DNA from: Rhodopirellula maiorica SM1
GTDB taxonomy: Bacteria; Planctomycetota; Planctomycetia; Pirellulales; Pirellulaceae
DNA: 64,000 bases
Assembly (NCBI RefSeq): GCF_000346295.1
Contig: NZ_ANOG01000025.1
Coordinates: 1 to 64,000, forward strand
Reading direction: 5' to 3'
Both the position numbers and the translations under genes were made by a program. Shown here one piece after another: positions 54,341-63,908 of the stretch (positions within the stretch are counted from its first letter, which is position 1; every line of letters begins with the position of its first letter). The notes below the pieces were generated by a model. It was given only the letters and a program-made list of their open reading frames with translations, was not told the origin of the DNA and did not search any database.

Positions 54341-56827
54341 TCAGTCTTTCCACTGCAGCTTGATTGGCTTTGTTTCGCCCGCTTTGAAATCCACGGTAAT
54401 GGTATCGGATTCCGGCAGTACCGAATTGCCTGATACCGTTGCTGCAGTGACATTACGGCGCAGTTGAATTTGGATCGTTTGTGCCTTCTTGCTCGTCACC
54501 ACCGCCGTCAATTCGCGGCGAGGAAAATCCCAACGCAGTGAATCGACTCGAGCTTGCGTCCGACACATCACGCCTTGGATCGAGCCCTTTGGCAATTTGT
54601 CAGAGCAGGCTGGCAGAAATTCAATCACGCCTGGTCGCGAGTAAACCAGCATCTCCATGATCACCGACGGGATCGAGTGCAATGCGTCTGAATTGTAGAT
54701 CACGCCTGGATTGTGAGACGTAAACAGGCTGCGGTAAAAGTAGTTCCCTTGCATCAAGAACAACAGATTGCCATAGACCAATTCGGGTTGTTTCAGTCGG
54801 GTACCGATCAGGGCGGTATGAGCCAATCCGTGGGCACTGCCGTTTCCACGCCCTCGTTTAGCAATCGCCACACGAGCCGCCTCGAACAATTTCGCGTTCT
54901 CTGGCGTCAATTCCAAGCTTGGCCAGGCAAGATACAAATGCGAAACGTGGCGATGATTGTATTGATCTTGAATATTGGGGTGCGACCATTCCTGAAGCGC
55001 GCCGTCCTCGTTGGTCACATAGGGTGGCAGCTTCGCTAGGATGGTTTGCCACGTTTCGATCTTGTCTTGATTGCGATCCAATTCATTGCTGACCGTGATC
55101 AGATTGGTCAGCAATTCCCGAATCGCGGAAATGTCCATCGTTGCATTGGCAACGACGGCCGAGTCGGTGTTGCTAGGATGGTTCTCGGGTGAGTACGACG
55201 GGGCGATCAGGAATTTGCCGTTGCTGTCATAAGTGTTCAAAAAGTCTTCGTAGAATAACGCGGCCTTTTCCATCATGGGCAACAGTCGGTCGACCATAAA
55301 TGCTTTGTCGCCGCTGCACTGGTAATGCTCGTAACACGGAGACAATAACCAAGCAGCCGCAGCAGTCCAGTGATTGCCTGGCCATTTGCCGAAGTGGGTG
55401 TGCAGGCCACGGCGACCGGATGTTCGCGTTCCGGCCAAATAACCCCGGCATCCAAACAGATTTTTCGCGTTGATTTCCCAGTCCGGAGCGATCCGCTCGA
55501 GCATTGTCATGTAGCTGTCGATCGCTTCGGGAAGGTTCGCTTGAGCGGCAGCGGAAATCTGTAGATTGAGATTCGCATCAAGCGTAAAGTCGCCCGACCA
55601 TTCCGGACGCCACGCCCCGTTCCAAATACCCATCAAATTCGGTGGGTTGTCGCCGGAGCTCGAAATCAAACCGTAGACGCCCATGTTGAAAATCTTTTCC
55701 AACAGATACGGATTGATGCGTTCTTGGCTTTTTTGCGTTTGGATGAGTGTTTCGTTGCTACCATCCTCGAAACCCGTTTTGTCGAGATGCAGACGGACCC
55801 GCTTGAACATCTCGTTGTGAACCGCAGTGTGCGCTGTGAGTAGTTCGTCGTAGGATGCGAGATCAGCGATGCGTTTCTTACTGGTGGCGATCTGTGTGTT
55901 CGAAGCGGGGTCGGTAGGAATCACTTCGGCCAGAATTTCGACGTTGTCAGCAGCGGAAATCGAGATCACGTTCCCCTGGTCGCTTAGTGTTCCGCCGTCG
56001 TTTCGGACGTGGACAATCACGTCATAGCCGCGATCGTAAATTTGATATTGAACGCAAAACGTCAGCCAGTTTTGCTCGGCTTTCTTTTCGAAGGGTTCGA
56101 CCAGAGGGTAGTTCAGTTCCGAAAACTTCTCTGGAAACAACGTTTTCAGATTGCGGGTGATATTGTTTTGCTTTTCTTTTGCTCCCCTGATTTTCGTAGC
56201 AACGGCCTGTTGATCAAGGTCGATCGTGACGTTGACGGAAGCAGCGGTCGAGGCCGTGATGTGCGTTGCGATCACGTTCGCCGGTCGCGAGACAACGGAT
56301 TTTCGCTGATAGTCGGTGTCGTTGGCGGACCACTGCACCACGATCTCACCATCCGTGTAGCCGGTGCTGCGGCGATATTCGGCGACATCCCCAGCGAACG
56401 TTTGCTCGATGTTCATCACACAGGCGGGGTGATAGGGATCGGTCCACAGGATATCGGGATGCCCCTTTTCGAACGCTCGTTTGAGTGCGAGCGTTTCAGC
56501 TTCGCGGTACTTCTGTTGCTTGATCAATTCTTTGACTTGCGGAATGACATCCGCGATGTCGGCCGGTTCAATGTCTTCGGTACCGATGAACTCGTACAGC
56601 ATTTCATGGTTGAAGATGATCTTCTCGTGCTGGGGATCTCCGTAAACCAAGATGCCCATTTTTCCGTTGCCGCTAACGAGAGCATCTTGCCACGCGGTAG
56701 CCGGGGTATCGCTGAAGTTTGAATTCAGTGGACGATTGATTTGAGCATTACAATTTTGAGCAATACAAGTGGTGCAGATCGTCAGTAGGGCCATCCATGC
56801 CAACAGAGGGCGTCGCGTTATCGTCAA
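54341..56827 (-). CDS. GH95-type alpha-L-fucosidase/galactosidase-like glycoside hydrolase
   Basis: 828 residues. The start is a TTG at 56827, which gives a normal signal peptide (RR, then a hydrophobic core, ending near CIA-Q); the first ATG, at 56794, would remove the charged N-region. The N-terminal beta domain (about 40-300) starts WQDALVSGNGKMG.LVYG, typical of GH95. The (alpha/alpha)6 barrel carries Asn419 and Asn421 in DANLNLQ, Glu548 in SYSPENHP as the likely acid, TMDISAIRELL, and YNHRHVSHLYLAWP. GH95 enzymes invert alpha-1,2-L-fucosides or related galactosides. The usual RLxDG segment that carries the base Asp appears changed to RLKQPEL, so the catalytic base needs checking. It follows the DUF5060/DUF4038 gene in a two-gene run. 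Confidence 0.85.
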   Translation of the reverse strand: MTITRRPLLAWMALLTICTTCIAQNCNAQINRPLNSNFSDTPATAWQDALVSGNGKMGILVYGDPQHEKIIFNHEMLYEFIGTEDIEPADIADVIPQVKELIKQQKYREAETLALKRAFEKGHPDILWTDPYHPACVMNIEQTFAGDVAEYRRSTGYTDGEIVVQWSANDTDYQRKSVVSRPANVIATHITASTAASVNVTIDLDQQAVATKIRGAKEKQNNITRNLKTLFPEKFSELNYPLVEPFEKKAEQNWLTFCVQYQIYDRGYDVIVHVRNDGGTLSDQGNVISISAADNVEILAEVIPTDPASNTQIATSKKRIADLASYDELLTAHTAVHNEMFKRVRLHLDKTGFEDGSNETLIQTQKSQERINPYLLEKIFNMGVYGLISSSGDNPPNLMGIWNGAWRPEWSGDFTLDANLNLQISAAAQANLPEAIDSYMTMLERIAPDWEINAKNLFGCRGYLAGTRTSGRRGLHTHFGKWPGNHWTAAAAWLLSPCYEHYQCSGDKAFMVDRLLPMMEKAALFYEDFLNTYDSNGKFLIAPSYSPENHPSNTDSAVVANATMDISAIRELLTNLITVSNELDRNQDKIETWQTILAKLPPYVTNEDGALQEWSHPNIQDQYNHRHVSHLYLAWPSLELTPENAKLFEAARVAIAKRGRGNGSAHGLAHTALIGTRLKQPELVYGNLLFLMQGNYFYRSLFTSHNPGVIYNSDALHSIPSVIMEMLVYSRPGVIEFLPACSDKLPKGSIQGVMCRTQARVDSLRWDFPRRELTAVVTSKKAQTIQIQLRRNVTAATVSGNSVLPESDTITVDFKAGETKPIKLQWKD

Positions 56828-56947
56828 AGGTTTACTCTTGAGATTGGGAAATTGTGAGTCGGTGAGCCAGCAGCGTTTGCTGCGAGGCCAGTGAATGAAT
56901 ACGAAAATTTCGAGGCCGCCGATGTCGGACGCTAAGCATGATCCCTG

Positions 56948-58645
56948 TCACCGATTTTTAAGGCTGTTTTTGTCTGTTTGTGACTGCAGTTGCACAATCA
57001 AAATCGCAAAGTTTTCAGCCTCGGGTTTGGGAAAGCTTGGCCACTGAGTGATCGTTCTCTTGATCGGTTCGCCAAAGGTTCCGCTGATCGGATCGAACCA
57101 AGTAGCTGTCATCGTTTGCCCTTGTCGATCCTTGGGAAGTCGAACTCCGATGTGCTCGTTTTCTTTGGGGACGTAGTACACGAACAGGTCTTTGTTGTTG
57201 TGCAGACAGAAACCGCTACTGCTCTTTTTGTCTCCGGCTTTCAGTCGCCCGATATCGTATTTGTCGACCAGCGTCCGCATGTGGCGGTAGTAATCAAGAC
57301 GCGGTTGCGATTCTGCATCCATCGCGTTGATATCGGGAATGATCACATTCCATGCGGCACCTTGCCAGTAATGTGTCGGATATGTGCCGGCAAAAACACA
57401 CTGGTACGCGCGTTCTAGGCAGACTTCCGGTGACGTGTAGTCTCCCGTGAAAACGACGTAGGGACCTCGCTCGTACCCGCCATGTTCGATATTCAAGATC
57501 GGTTGGTTTGGGAAATCGTCACACACGTTACGCATCACGCTGTATAGCTCGGAACTCCACAGTTGCACCGAGACGAAATCCAGATTTTGGGGAAATCGCC
57601 TGCAGTAGCTGTAGTCATGCACGGTGACCAACCGCTTGTACGCATCCAGGTTACGCAGTCGTTCGATCCGCTGGCTGATGTAGTTCACATCATTGTGTCC
57701 GTAGCCGAGTGCCTCTTTGGAAATATCCCAAACCAGATTTGGGTAGGCTTGATAGCGGCGGACAACGTAATCGAAATAACGGTTGTCGGCTTCGGAGTTG
57801 GCCTCGGGCCAGTTCACTTGCTTGTTCCAAACGTAGATCATCAAGTGCGCTGCGATTCCTTTTTGATCGAGGTAATCGATGACGCGGTCCAGACGTTGGA
57901 AGTACTCGATGTTTAATTTGGAGTGATCTGGATCGACGTTGCTGCCAGCGAAGGGGAATACCTTTGGGCTGCCGTATTCGTACTTGGGGTCGAGTTGCGG
58001 ATCTTTGGCCCAATTGACGTCGTAAGCAAAGACATTCATCACGACTTGGTTAAAGCCTTGCCGTGCCAACGTATCAACCAATTTTCGTGTGTTCGGGATG
58101 TCGTCGGCGTTTTCGGCGTCCAACGCGAACAACCAATCGCACTCAAATGCGATGGGGTAGTAGGCGTCGCCATTTTCGTACTGGAATCGGCGCGAGTGTT
58201 TGGGATCAACCACCACACCTCCCTTGCGTCCGGTTGCAGCATCCGCGACCGAGATGGTGCCCTGGTTTCCATCGAGCGCCGGCAGAGAGGACTTTGTTGT
58301 ATAGTTCCAGCTGCCTGGCGTGGGCGGAGTAAAGCGAATGACGAAGCGATTGCCACCATCAAAGAACCCTGGCACCTCGAGACTTCGGCCTGCGGTGTTC
58401 ACGAACTTTGCAGACACATCGACATCCACCGGATGTGCGGGAAGTTCGCTGGCGGCAAGACGGATCTCCGATACTTCGCACTGCTGAGCCGAAATGGGAG
58501 CGTTTTCTGACGTCAACTGTCTCGCTGGTTGCTCCGCCGCGGACGACATTGTGATTGCCATCCCAATTAGCAGGGCGGCAAGGAACCGCAGCGGCGTCGT
58601 TGCTGTCACCATCCATCGTGAGCGCGACGGCATCTTTGAATTCAT
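56948..58645 (-). CDS. DUF5060 / DUF4038 secreted glycosidase
   Basis: 565 residues with a signal peptide ending near SSA-A. Residues about 45-135 form a DUF5060-type beta-sandwich (FVIRFTPPTPGSWNYTT). The central (beta/alpha)8 barrel (about 150-470) is of the DUF4038/apiosidase type, with YPIAFECDWLFAL, RQGFNQVVMNVFAYDVNW, HLMIYVWNKQVNWPEANS and candidate catalytic Glu residues in WDISKEALG and ILNIEHGG. A C-terminal beta domain (about 475-560, FVYYVPKENEHIGVRLP) resembles the putative collagen-binding module often attached to this barrel. Family members act on apiose, rhamnogalacturonan-type or unknown linkages. The substrate here is unknown; context suggests the same fucosylated polysaccharide. 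It is upstream of the GH95-type gene by about 120 bp. Confidence 0.85.
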   Translation of the reverse strand: MNSKMPSRSRWMVTATTPLRFLAALLIGMAITMSSAAEQPARQLTSENAPISAQQCEVSEIRLAASELPAHPVDVDVSAKFVNTAGRSLEVPGFFDGGNRFVIRFTPPTPGSWNYTTKSSLPALDGNQGTISVADAATGRKGGVVVDPKHSRRFQYENGDAYYPIAFECDWLFALDAENADDIPNTRKLVDTLARQGFNQVVMNVFAYDVNWAKDPQLDPKYEYGSPKVFPFAGSNVDPDHSKLNIEYFQRLDRVIDYLDQKGIAAHLMIYVWNKQVNWPEANSEADNRYFDYVVRRYQAYPNLVWDISKEALGYGHNDVNYISQRIERLRNLDAYKRLVTVHDYSYCRRFPQNLDFVSVQLWSSELYSVMRNVCDDFPNQPILNIEHGGYERGPYVVFTGDYTSPEVCLERAYQCVFAGTYPTHYWQGAAWNVIIPDINAMDAESQPRLDYYRHMRTLVDKYDIGRLKAGDKKSSSGFCLHNNKDLFVYYVPKENEHIGVRLPKDRQGQTMTATWFDPISGTFGEPIKRTITQWPSFPKPEAENFAILIVQLQSQTDKNSLKNR

Positions 58646-58911
58646 AAATCGAGGTCACTTAAAAACGAAGAAGAGCTGGAGAGCGGGAAGGACACGCAGG
58701 TCTGTTGTACCCGACGGCCATCACCACGTGGATAGTAAATAAGGCAATCAAACGCACCTAGGCTATCATGGTCACGTGATTGATTTACTTCCGGTCGCCC
58801 CTACCTTCACCTCGTTTTTCCGCAAAAAGTTTGAGAAATCTCTCTGAAAAGTCGGCAGCGGCTCATCGTGCTCGCGCGACGGCTCAGGATTTCTAGGCTG
58901 CTCGGGACATC

Positions 58912-59268
58912 CTACTTAGCAGATTCCGAGGATTCGCTTCGCCACACCAGCGGTGGTTGCGAAGCTTCGTTGGGGATCAACGCCATCATCAACAGAAAGA
59001 CCCCAACGACAATGTGGTTTTGATGAACGGGGGGCGGAGGCGCTACAGAAAAACGTCCCCACGCCATCAAGCCGGTCGCAACCACCAAGATCAACAGATG
59101 GGCGTGTCGTGTCGGTCGCCAGTAGGACAACCCGGCTAAAGTGCTGATAACAAGGGCGATGATGAAATCAGCCCATAAAATTACAGGATCGACCGGCGAC
59201 TGAAAGACAAACGGACTGGCAGCAAGCCACACTGCCGTCATGATTTCGATGACGCGTCCCCACATCAT
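58912..59268 (-). CDS. SPW repeat membrane protein
   Basis: 118 residues with three or four membrane helices. The pattern VIEIMTAVWLAASPFVF and W.DFIIALVISTLAGLSYWRP fits the SPW repeat family, small membrane proteins named for a Ser-Pro-Trp motif (here SPF). Function is unknown. Its ATG overlaps the stop of the upstream VKOR-family gene by four bases (ATGA), so the pair is translationally coupled. Confidence 0.75.
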   Translation of the reverse strand: MMWGRVIEIMTAVWLAASPFVFQSPVDPVILWADFIIALVISTLAGLSYWRPTRHAHLLILVVATGLMAWGRFSVAPPPPVHQNHIVVGVFLLMMALIPNEASQPPLVWRSESSESAK

Positions 59269-59912
59269 GACACCTCGCGTGAGAGAAGTTTTTCACCAGC
59301 TTGATCAAGTTGCTCGTTGCGAGACCCCCAGAATGCTTTCCAGAACAACTTCACGTCGTGGTGATCTTGCCAAACAATTTTTAGATACGCCAGTGAAACA
59401 CGGACTTCGTCCCAAGCCCAGTAGACCAAGATCAGCGAGATTGCGGCGGTGACCAAACACAGAAAACACCATTCACCCAGGACAAGTGCTTGAATCACAA
59501 CCAACACCACACTGACGATTCCCAGCGGAATCACGTCGATCCCAAATAGAATCACGAGCCACGGACGGTATTGCCAGCGACGCGGTGACCCGGCAAACCC
59601 AAGAATGGCGTCACCGAGATACGCTAGTACGCCGAGCGCGGCATCGTGTATCCCCAAAATGCGATACATTGACATCGCGGTGTCCGATTTGAGCACACGG
59701 TTGCTGCCATCACCGAACACCGGGTCCCATGCGCTATCAATCAGCCCCCACTGGTAAAGCGAAAGATGCGACGAAATGATCGCCGCAACAAACGCCAGCA
59801 GGCAAATCGGAAGTCGTTGGCTCCACGCCGACGGGTTGTGTTTGTACGGCGGTACGGGCCGGTTCAGCGAATCGGCCTGTTCGCGGTCAGCGGTCGTGGG
59901 CGATTGACGCAT
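59265..59912 (-). CDS. Vitamin K epoxide reductase (VKOR) family membrane protein
   Basis: 215 residues, about four membrane helices. The VKOR core is visible as SAWDPVFGDGSNRVL, the helix IHDAALGVLAYLGDAILG, and the redox helix LVLGEWCFLCLVTAA with the CxxC pair. The cytoplasmic/periplasmic loop Cys pair of canonical VKOR (often near WDP.FG) is not present in the first loop, so it may be a truncated-redox relative. VKOR homologues normally reoxidise a DsbA-like protein with quinone. It overlaps the SPW gene by four bases; the partner thioredoxin-like protein is not in the window. Confidence 0.8.
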   Translation of the reverse strand: MRQSPTTADREQADSLNRPVPPYKHNPSAWSQRLPICLLAFVAAIISSHLSLYQWGLIDSAWDPVFGDGSNRVLKSDTAMSMYRILGIHDAALGVLAYLGDAILGFAGSPRRWQYRPWLVILFGIDVIPLGIVSVVLVVIQALVLGEWCFLCLVTAAISLILVYWAWDEVRVSLAYLKIVWQDHHDVKLFWKAFWGSRNEQLDQAGEKLLSREVS

Positions 59913-59964
59913 CCTTTATTCCTGTCGGGTGAGGCGGGGACGTTTGCTGCGTTTCATAGAGGGC

Positions 59965-61023
59965 TTATCGCTCAAGTCCGTTTTGTTGATACCACTTGTC
60001 GGGATCTTCCTTCAGCGCCGCCGTCATCTTTGGCAACGTCATCGCCAACGAATGCTTCGGCTCCCATCCAAGCAATTCTTTGGCTCGCGAGATGTCCAAG
60101 GCGTAGTGGTCGTCGGCCATCGAGACCATGAACGGTTTGATAAACGCGTCGCCGCCTTGCACTGCATCACTGATCGCCGCCCCGACTTTCGCCACCGGTT
60201 TAGGGATTTCCATTGTCGACCATTCCTTGCCGTGCAATTGTTTGCCGATCAAGTTCTGCAGCGTTTGATACGACAGCGTTTCCTCTTCGCCGATCAGGAT
60301 TGCTGTTTTAGGCGGGATTTGATGACGACGCTCGACGGTACGGACGATCGCATCGACGACATCGTCGAGATGTACCGCAGCTTGCCCCGCGTCGGTATCC
60401 CCAGGAAAAAAGCGAGCTTGAAAATCTTTTTCATAGATCCGTTTGATCTGCTGGACCATCGTGGGTTGGCGGCCATATTCGGTGTAGGCTCCTGCAACTC
60501 GCAAGAACACCGAGCGAACATTCGGACGACCTTCTCGGATGAGTCTTTCGGTTTCGATCTTGCTCTTGGGATACGGCCATTTCGCTTCAAGCGGATCGTC
60601 CTCGTGAATCCGTTCACCGACCTTGCACGGTGCGTGAACTAGCATCGTGCTAGTGAACACAAACTGCTCGACTTCGAATTCGTCCAACGCGTTGAGCAAT
60701 CGATCCGTTCCATTGATGGTTACTTTGTCGTAGAGATCGCTGTCTTCGCCCGAGAAATCGTAGTAGGCAGCCATATGCACGACGCTGGCGAGTTTTCCCG
60801 AGGTTCTGCGTTGAACTTTCGCGATCGCACCCTGGACCGAAGCGTAATTGGTGATGTCACACTCGACATCATGCACATGCTCAAGCGACTTGGGCGGCTC
60901 GGGCAATCCGACCCGGTCAAATCCAAATACTTCGTAGCCAGCTTCAGCTAACCGGCGGCAAGTCGGGTTGCCGAGCAATCCAGAGCTGCCGGTGACAATG
61001 ACGCTAGGGCGTTCGCTAGACAT
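59965..61023 (-). CDS. NAD(P)-dependent epimerase/dehydratase (extended SDR)
   Basis: 352 residues from the ATG at 61023; the in-frame ATG at 61053 adds ten residues without a Rossmann start. The nucleotide-binding motif TGSSGLLG is at 11-18, the active-site Ser/Thr pair lies in FTSTML (about 123-128), and the catalytic YPKSK has Tyr151 and Lys155. The family includes nucleotide-sugar 4-epimerases and dehydratases, but also many other reductases. No nucleotide-sugar gene is adjacent, so the substrate is not assigned. It is not obviously part of the fucose system. Confidence 0.88.
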   Translation of the reverse strand: MSSERPSVIVTGSSGLLGNPTCRRLAEAGYEVFGFDRVGLPEPPKSLEHVHDVECDITNYASVQGAIAKVQRRTSGKLASVVHMAAYYDFSGEDSDLYDKVTINGTDRLLNALDEFEVEQFVFTSTMLVHAPCKVGERIHEDDPLEAKWPYPKSKIETERLIREGRPNVRSVFLRVAGAYTEYGRQPTMVQQIKRIYEKDFQARFFPGDTDAGQAAVHLDDVVDAIVRTVERRHQIPPKTAILIGEEETLSYQTLQNLIGKQLHGKEWSTMEIPKPVAKVGAAISDAVQGGDAFIKPFMVSMADDHYALDISRAKELLGWEPKHSLAMTLPKMTAALKEDPDKWYQQNGLER

Positions 61024-61130
61024 GTTTTTTTCTCTGAAATGAAAGTCAATCAATTCCTTACCAAGACAACTCCTTCGTCAGAGCATCGCAACTCCCATGC
61101 CAACGAATCGTTGCTTTGGGGGTGAGCAAA

Positions 61131-62189
61131 TTAGATCGTGTAGAACACGGCCAATCCGGCAAGGTAGGTCGCTAGCACCGCAAACGAATCGACTCCCATT
61201 CCAAATACAGTCTTGTCTCGTCGCTCCAGAATTCCCCACAAATACAAACTGGTGACGACAATTCCCAACGCCGCCAAGAACGCCGCGGACGGCTGCAAGG
61301 CGTCAAATAGGTTGCCTTCACGATAAGCCAATTCCGCAGGCAAGAACAACGCGATCTCGAGGCTGTTCGTACCAAGGATATTTGCCGCCGCCATGCTGTA
61401 GGCACCAAAACGGACTGCGGAATAGGTCGTACTCAACTCAGGCAAACTTGTCACCAATGCGACCAACGTGGCGCCGACAAAGCTTTGCCCCACGCCTGTC
61501 TGCTCAGCGATCACTTCGCCTGAAACCGCGACAAAGTAACCGCCGGTCAAGACAATCGATGAGGCAACGGCAAAGTAGCCGACCAAGCCGCGTGTGGAGA
61601 CGTCTCGGTACTGATCTTGATGTGCGTCCTTGATATCACGAGCCGATTCGGGGGGCTGGGCAATCTCACCTCGCGGTTCCCAACGCGGGTCTCCTTCATA
61701 ACGATAGATCACCCACAATGACGAAACGTACGCAGCAAATAGCAGGATCGGCCAGACTCCAACGCCAGCAATCGAGAATAGTTCGCCGCTTGAAACGGCC
61801 GCCGACGCCAACGCGATTAATGCGATCAGCATCACGCCAACCATGATCAATGACGACTGCGGCGAAAACAGAGTGAGCGGGCGACCACGCAGTACAAACG
61901 CATCAATCAATGCCAGTACCGCAACTTGCATCACCACGCCTCCGAGCAGATTATTCCCCGCCAACTCGGCCGCTCCGGAGTAGGATGCCGTTAGCGTTGT
62001 CGCCAGCTCAGGTAAGCTGGTGGCACCGCCAAGCAACAAGGCACCGGCAAACGCTTTTCCTAATCCTGTCCGGTCCGCAAACAGGTCGACGTACTTGCTG
62101 AGCTTTGTGCCAGCGAACCAAACAAAAATCGCCGCGACAGCAAAGATTCCAAAATTGATCGCCAGGGACTGGGACTGCAAATCGAGCAT
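61131..62189 (-). CDS. Cation/Ca2+ antiporter of the CaCA superfamily (sodium/calcium exchanger)
   Basis: 352 residues from the ATG at 62189; the upstream in-frame extension to 62309 overlaps the dedA gene and is not supported. About ten membrane helices are arranged in two halves, each with the alpha-repeat ion-binding motif: GGATSLPELATT in the first half and ALVTSLPELSTT in the second. A charged cytoplasmic loop (about 175-210) separates them. The protein would exchange Ca2+ or a similar cation for H+, Na+ or K+. It is downstream of dedA on the same strand by 79 bp. Confidence 0.9.
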   Translation of the reverse strand: MLDLQSQSLAINFGIFAVAAIFVWFAGTKLSKYVDLFADRTGLGKAFAGALLLGGATSLPELATTLTASYSGAAELAGNNLLGGVVMQVAVLALIDAFVLRGRPLTLFSPQSSLIMVGVMLIALIALASAAVSSGELFSIAGVGVWPILLFAAYVSSLWVIYRYEGDPRWEPRGEIAQPPESARDIKDAHQDQYRDVSTRGLVGYFAVASSIVLTGGYFVAVSGEVIAEQTGVGQSFVGATLVALVTSLPELSTTYSAVRFGAYSMAAANILGTNSLEIALFLPAELAYREGNLFDALQPSAAFLAALGIVVTSLYLWGILERRDKTVFGMGVDSFAVLATYLAGLAVFYTI

Positions 62190-62268
62190 TGAAATCAACT
62201 CAATGATAAGAGCAAACAAGTGAATTTCGTCGCGGCAACCGCTTGCTGGCTTTCTCGTTCCGCTGCGA

Positions 62269-62880
62269 TCAGGAGGTGGTGGCTCGAGCGGACTGCTGCC
62301 GCACCACACGCCAAATCCACCATGCGAACAGGCCCGCGACTACCGCCATGCTGACCCAGCTCAACGGGGCCGCTAGGTCTTTGTAATGATCGCCAAGCCA
62401 CCATCCGATCCCGGCTAGCAGCGCGGTCCAAAGCACGGTCCCGATCGCGGTAAACAACGAAAATCGGCCGACCGGCATTTCTGCAAATCCAGCCGGCACA
62501 CTAATCAATGTGCGTATCCCTGGGATCATCCGGCATACCAACACCGCGACACTTCCCCATTTTTCAAACCAATCATCGACTTGATCCAAGTCGCGACGGG
62601 TGATCGTTAACCAAGCACCATGGCCGTCAATCCAACGAGCCAGCCGATCCTTGCCAATCCAACGGGCGAGCAAATACCACGCAAACGCGCCCAGAAACGA
62701 ACCGATGCTCCCCGCTGTGACCACGGCGACAAAGGACACATTTCCTTGGCTTACCGAGTACCCCGCCCACGGCATCACGATCTCCGATGGCATCGGCGGA
62801 AAGATATTTTCAGCCAGCATCAGGAGACCTACTCCTGCAGCGCCAAACTGTTCCAAAAATTCAGTGATCCACTTTTCCAT
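62269..62880 (-). CDS. DedA family membrane protein (SNARE-associated / VTT domain)
   Basis: 203 residues from the ATG at 62880; the in-frame TTG at 62886 is an alternative. The DedA signatures [16 protein letters not shown] and [16 protein letters not shown] are intact, with about five membrane segments. DedA proteins act as lipid scramblases or undecaprenyl-phosphate recyclers and support envelope integrity. It is divergent from the ZIP transporter across about 59 bp. Confidence 0.92.
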   Translation of the reverse strand: MEKWITEFLEQFGAAGVGLLMLAENIFPPMPSEIVMPWAGYSVSQGNVSFVAVVTAGSIGSFLGAFAWYLLARWIGKDRLARWIDGHGAWLTITRRDLDQVDDWFEKWGSVAVLVCRMIPGIRTLISVPAGFAEMPVGRFSLFTAIGTVLWTALLAGIGWWLGDHYKDLAAPLSWVSMAVVAGLFAWWIWRVVRQQSARATTS

Positions 62881-62939
62881 GTTCAAGCTTTACGGCAACC
62901 CGCGTGCCAGCGGCACATGATCTGCATTGCGATCGCAAA

Positions 62940-63752
62940 ATGATGACATGGTTAAAAGAATTAGATCCGATCTACCAAGCATTGGCCGCAGGCTTGTTTA
63001 CATGGGGCCTCACCGCCGTGGGGGCGGCATTGGTTTTCGGTTTGGTACGCGTCAATCGAAAATTGCTCGATGCAATGCTTGGGTTTGCAGGTGGCGTGAT
63101 GTTGGCGGCAAGCTATTGGAGCCTGCTGGCACCGTCAATCGCAGTGTCCGAAGAACAGGGATGGCCTAGCTGGTTTCCTGCCGCGATTGGATTTCTAGCC
63201 GGAGGGGCTTGTTTGTGGGGACTCGACCAACTGCTTCCCCATCTGCACCGCGGGCTGCCAACTGAATCCGCCGAGGGGCCTCGTACCGCTTGGCAGCGTA
63301 GCGTGCTGCTGATCATCGCAATTACGCTGCACAACATTCCTGAGGGGTTGGCAGTGGGCGTTGCCTTGGGCAGTGCCGCCAGCGGTTTGGAATCCGCCAG
63401 CTTGGGCAGTGCCACCGCATTGGCAATCGGCATTGGCGTGCAAAATATGCCAGAAGGGGTCGCGGTTGCTGTGCCGCTACGGGGCGAAGGAATGAGTCGC
63501 ATCAAGGCTTGGATGATCGGTCAAGCCTCGGCTCTCGTCGAACCAGTGGCTGCCGTTGTCGGCGCCGCGGTGGTGATGTTCGCCGCGCCTGTGCTGCCGT
63601 TCGCACTTAGTTTTGCCGCCGGCGCCATGGTGTATGTCGTGGTCGAAGAGTTGATCCCCGAAACACAGCAACAAGGCAACGACGATTTGGCAACCCTTTG
63701 TCTGATGCTGGGGTTCACCGTCATGATGATCTTGGATGTCTCGCTGGGATAA
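62940..63752 (+). CDS. ZIP family metal transporter
   Basis: 270 residues from the ATG at 62940 (upstream in-frame sequence is not membrane-like). Eight membrane helices are expected. The binuclear metal site is recognisable in helix 4 (HNIPEG, His131 and Glu135) and helix 5 (QNMPEG, Asn169 and Glu172, where His is common at the first position). ZIP proteins move Zn2+ or other divalent cations into the cytoplasm. It is divergent from dedA. Confidence 0.93.
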   Translation: MMTWLKELDPIYQALAAGLFTWGLTAVGAALVFGLVRVNRKLLDAMLGFAGGVMLAASYWSLLAPSIAVSEEQGWPSWFPAAIGFLAGGACLWGLDQLLPHLHRGLPTESAEGPRTAWQRSVLLIIAITLHNIPEGLAVGVALGSAASGLESASLGSATALAIGIGVQNMPEGVAVAVPLRGEGMSRIKAWMIGQASALVEPVAAVVGAAVVMFAAPVLPFALSFAAGAMVYVVVEELIPETQQQGNDDLATLCLMLGFTVMMILDVSLG

Positions 63753-63895
63753 TCGCTCTTGGCAACTTGGAATTGCGTCCATCCAGTCTTGTTGCTTCTC
63801 AAAAATTTGATTTTTTGAAAAAAAATTGAACCGCACACGTCCTCGAATGACATCTATGTAAATGTTGGATATCGGACGCATCTTGTGGTGGTTCG

Positions 63896-63908
63896 GTCAA
63901 GAGTTTCG
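63896..63908. repeat. Partial REP-like copy
   Basis: GTCAAGAGTTTCG matches one half of the CGAAACTC-GAGTTTCG element found at 27029 and 32206. The left arm is absent. The surrounding stretch from 63753 to the window end holds no supported gene. Confidence 0.35.
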
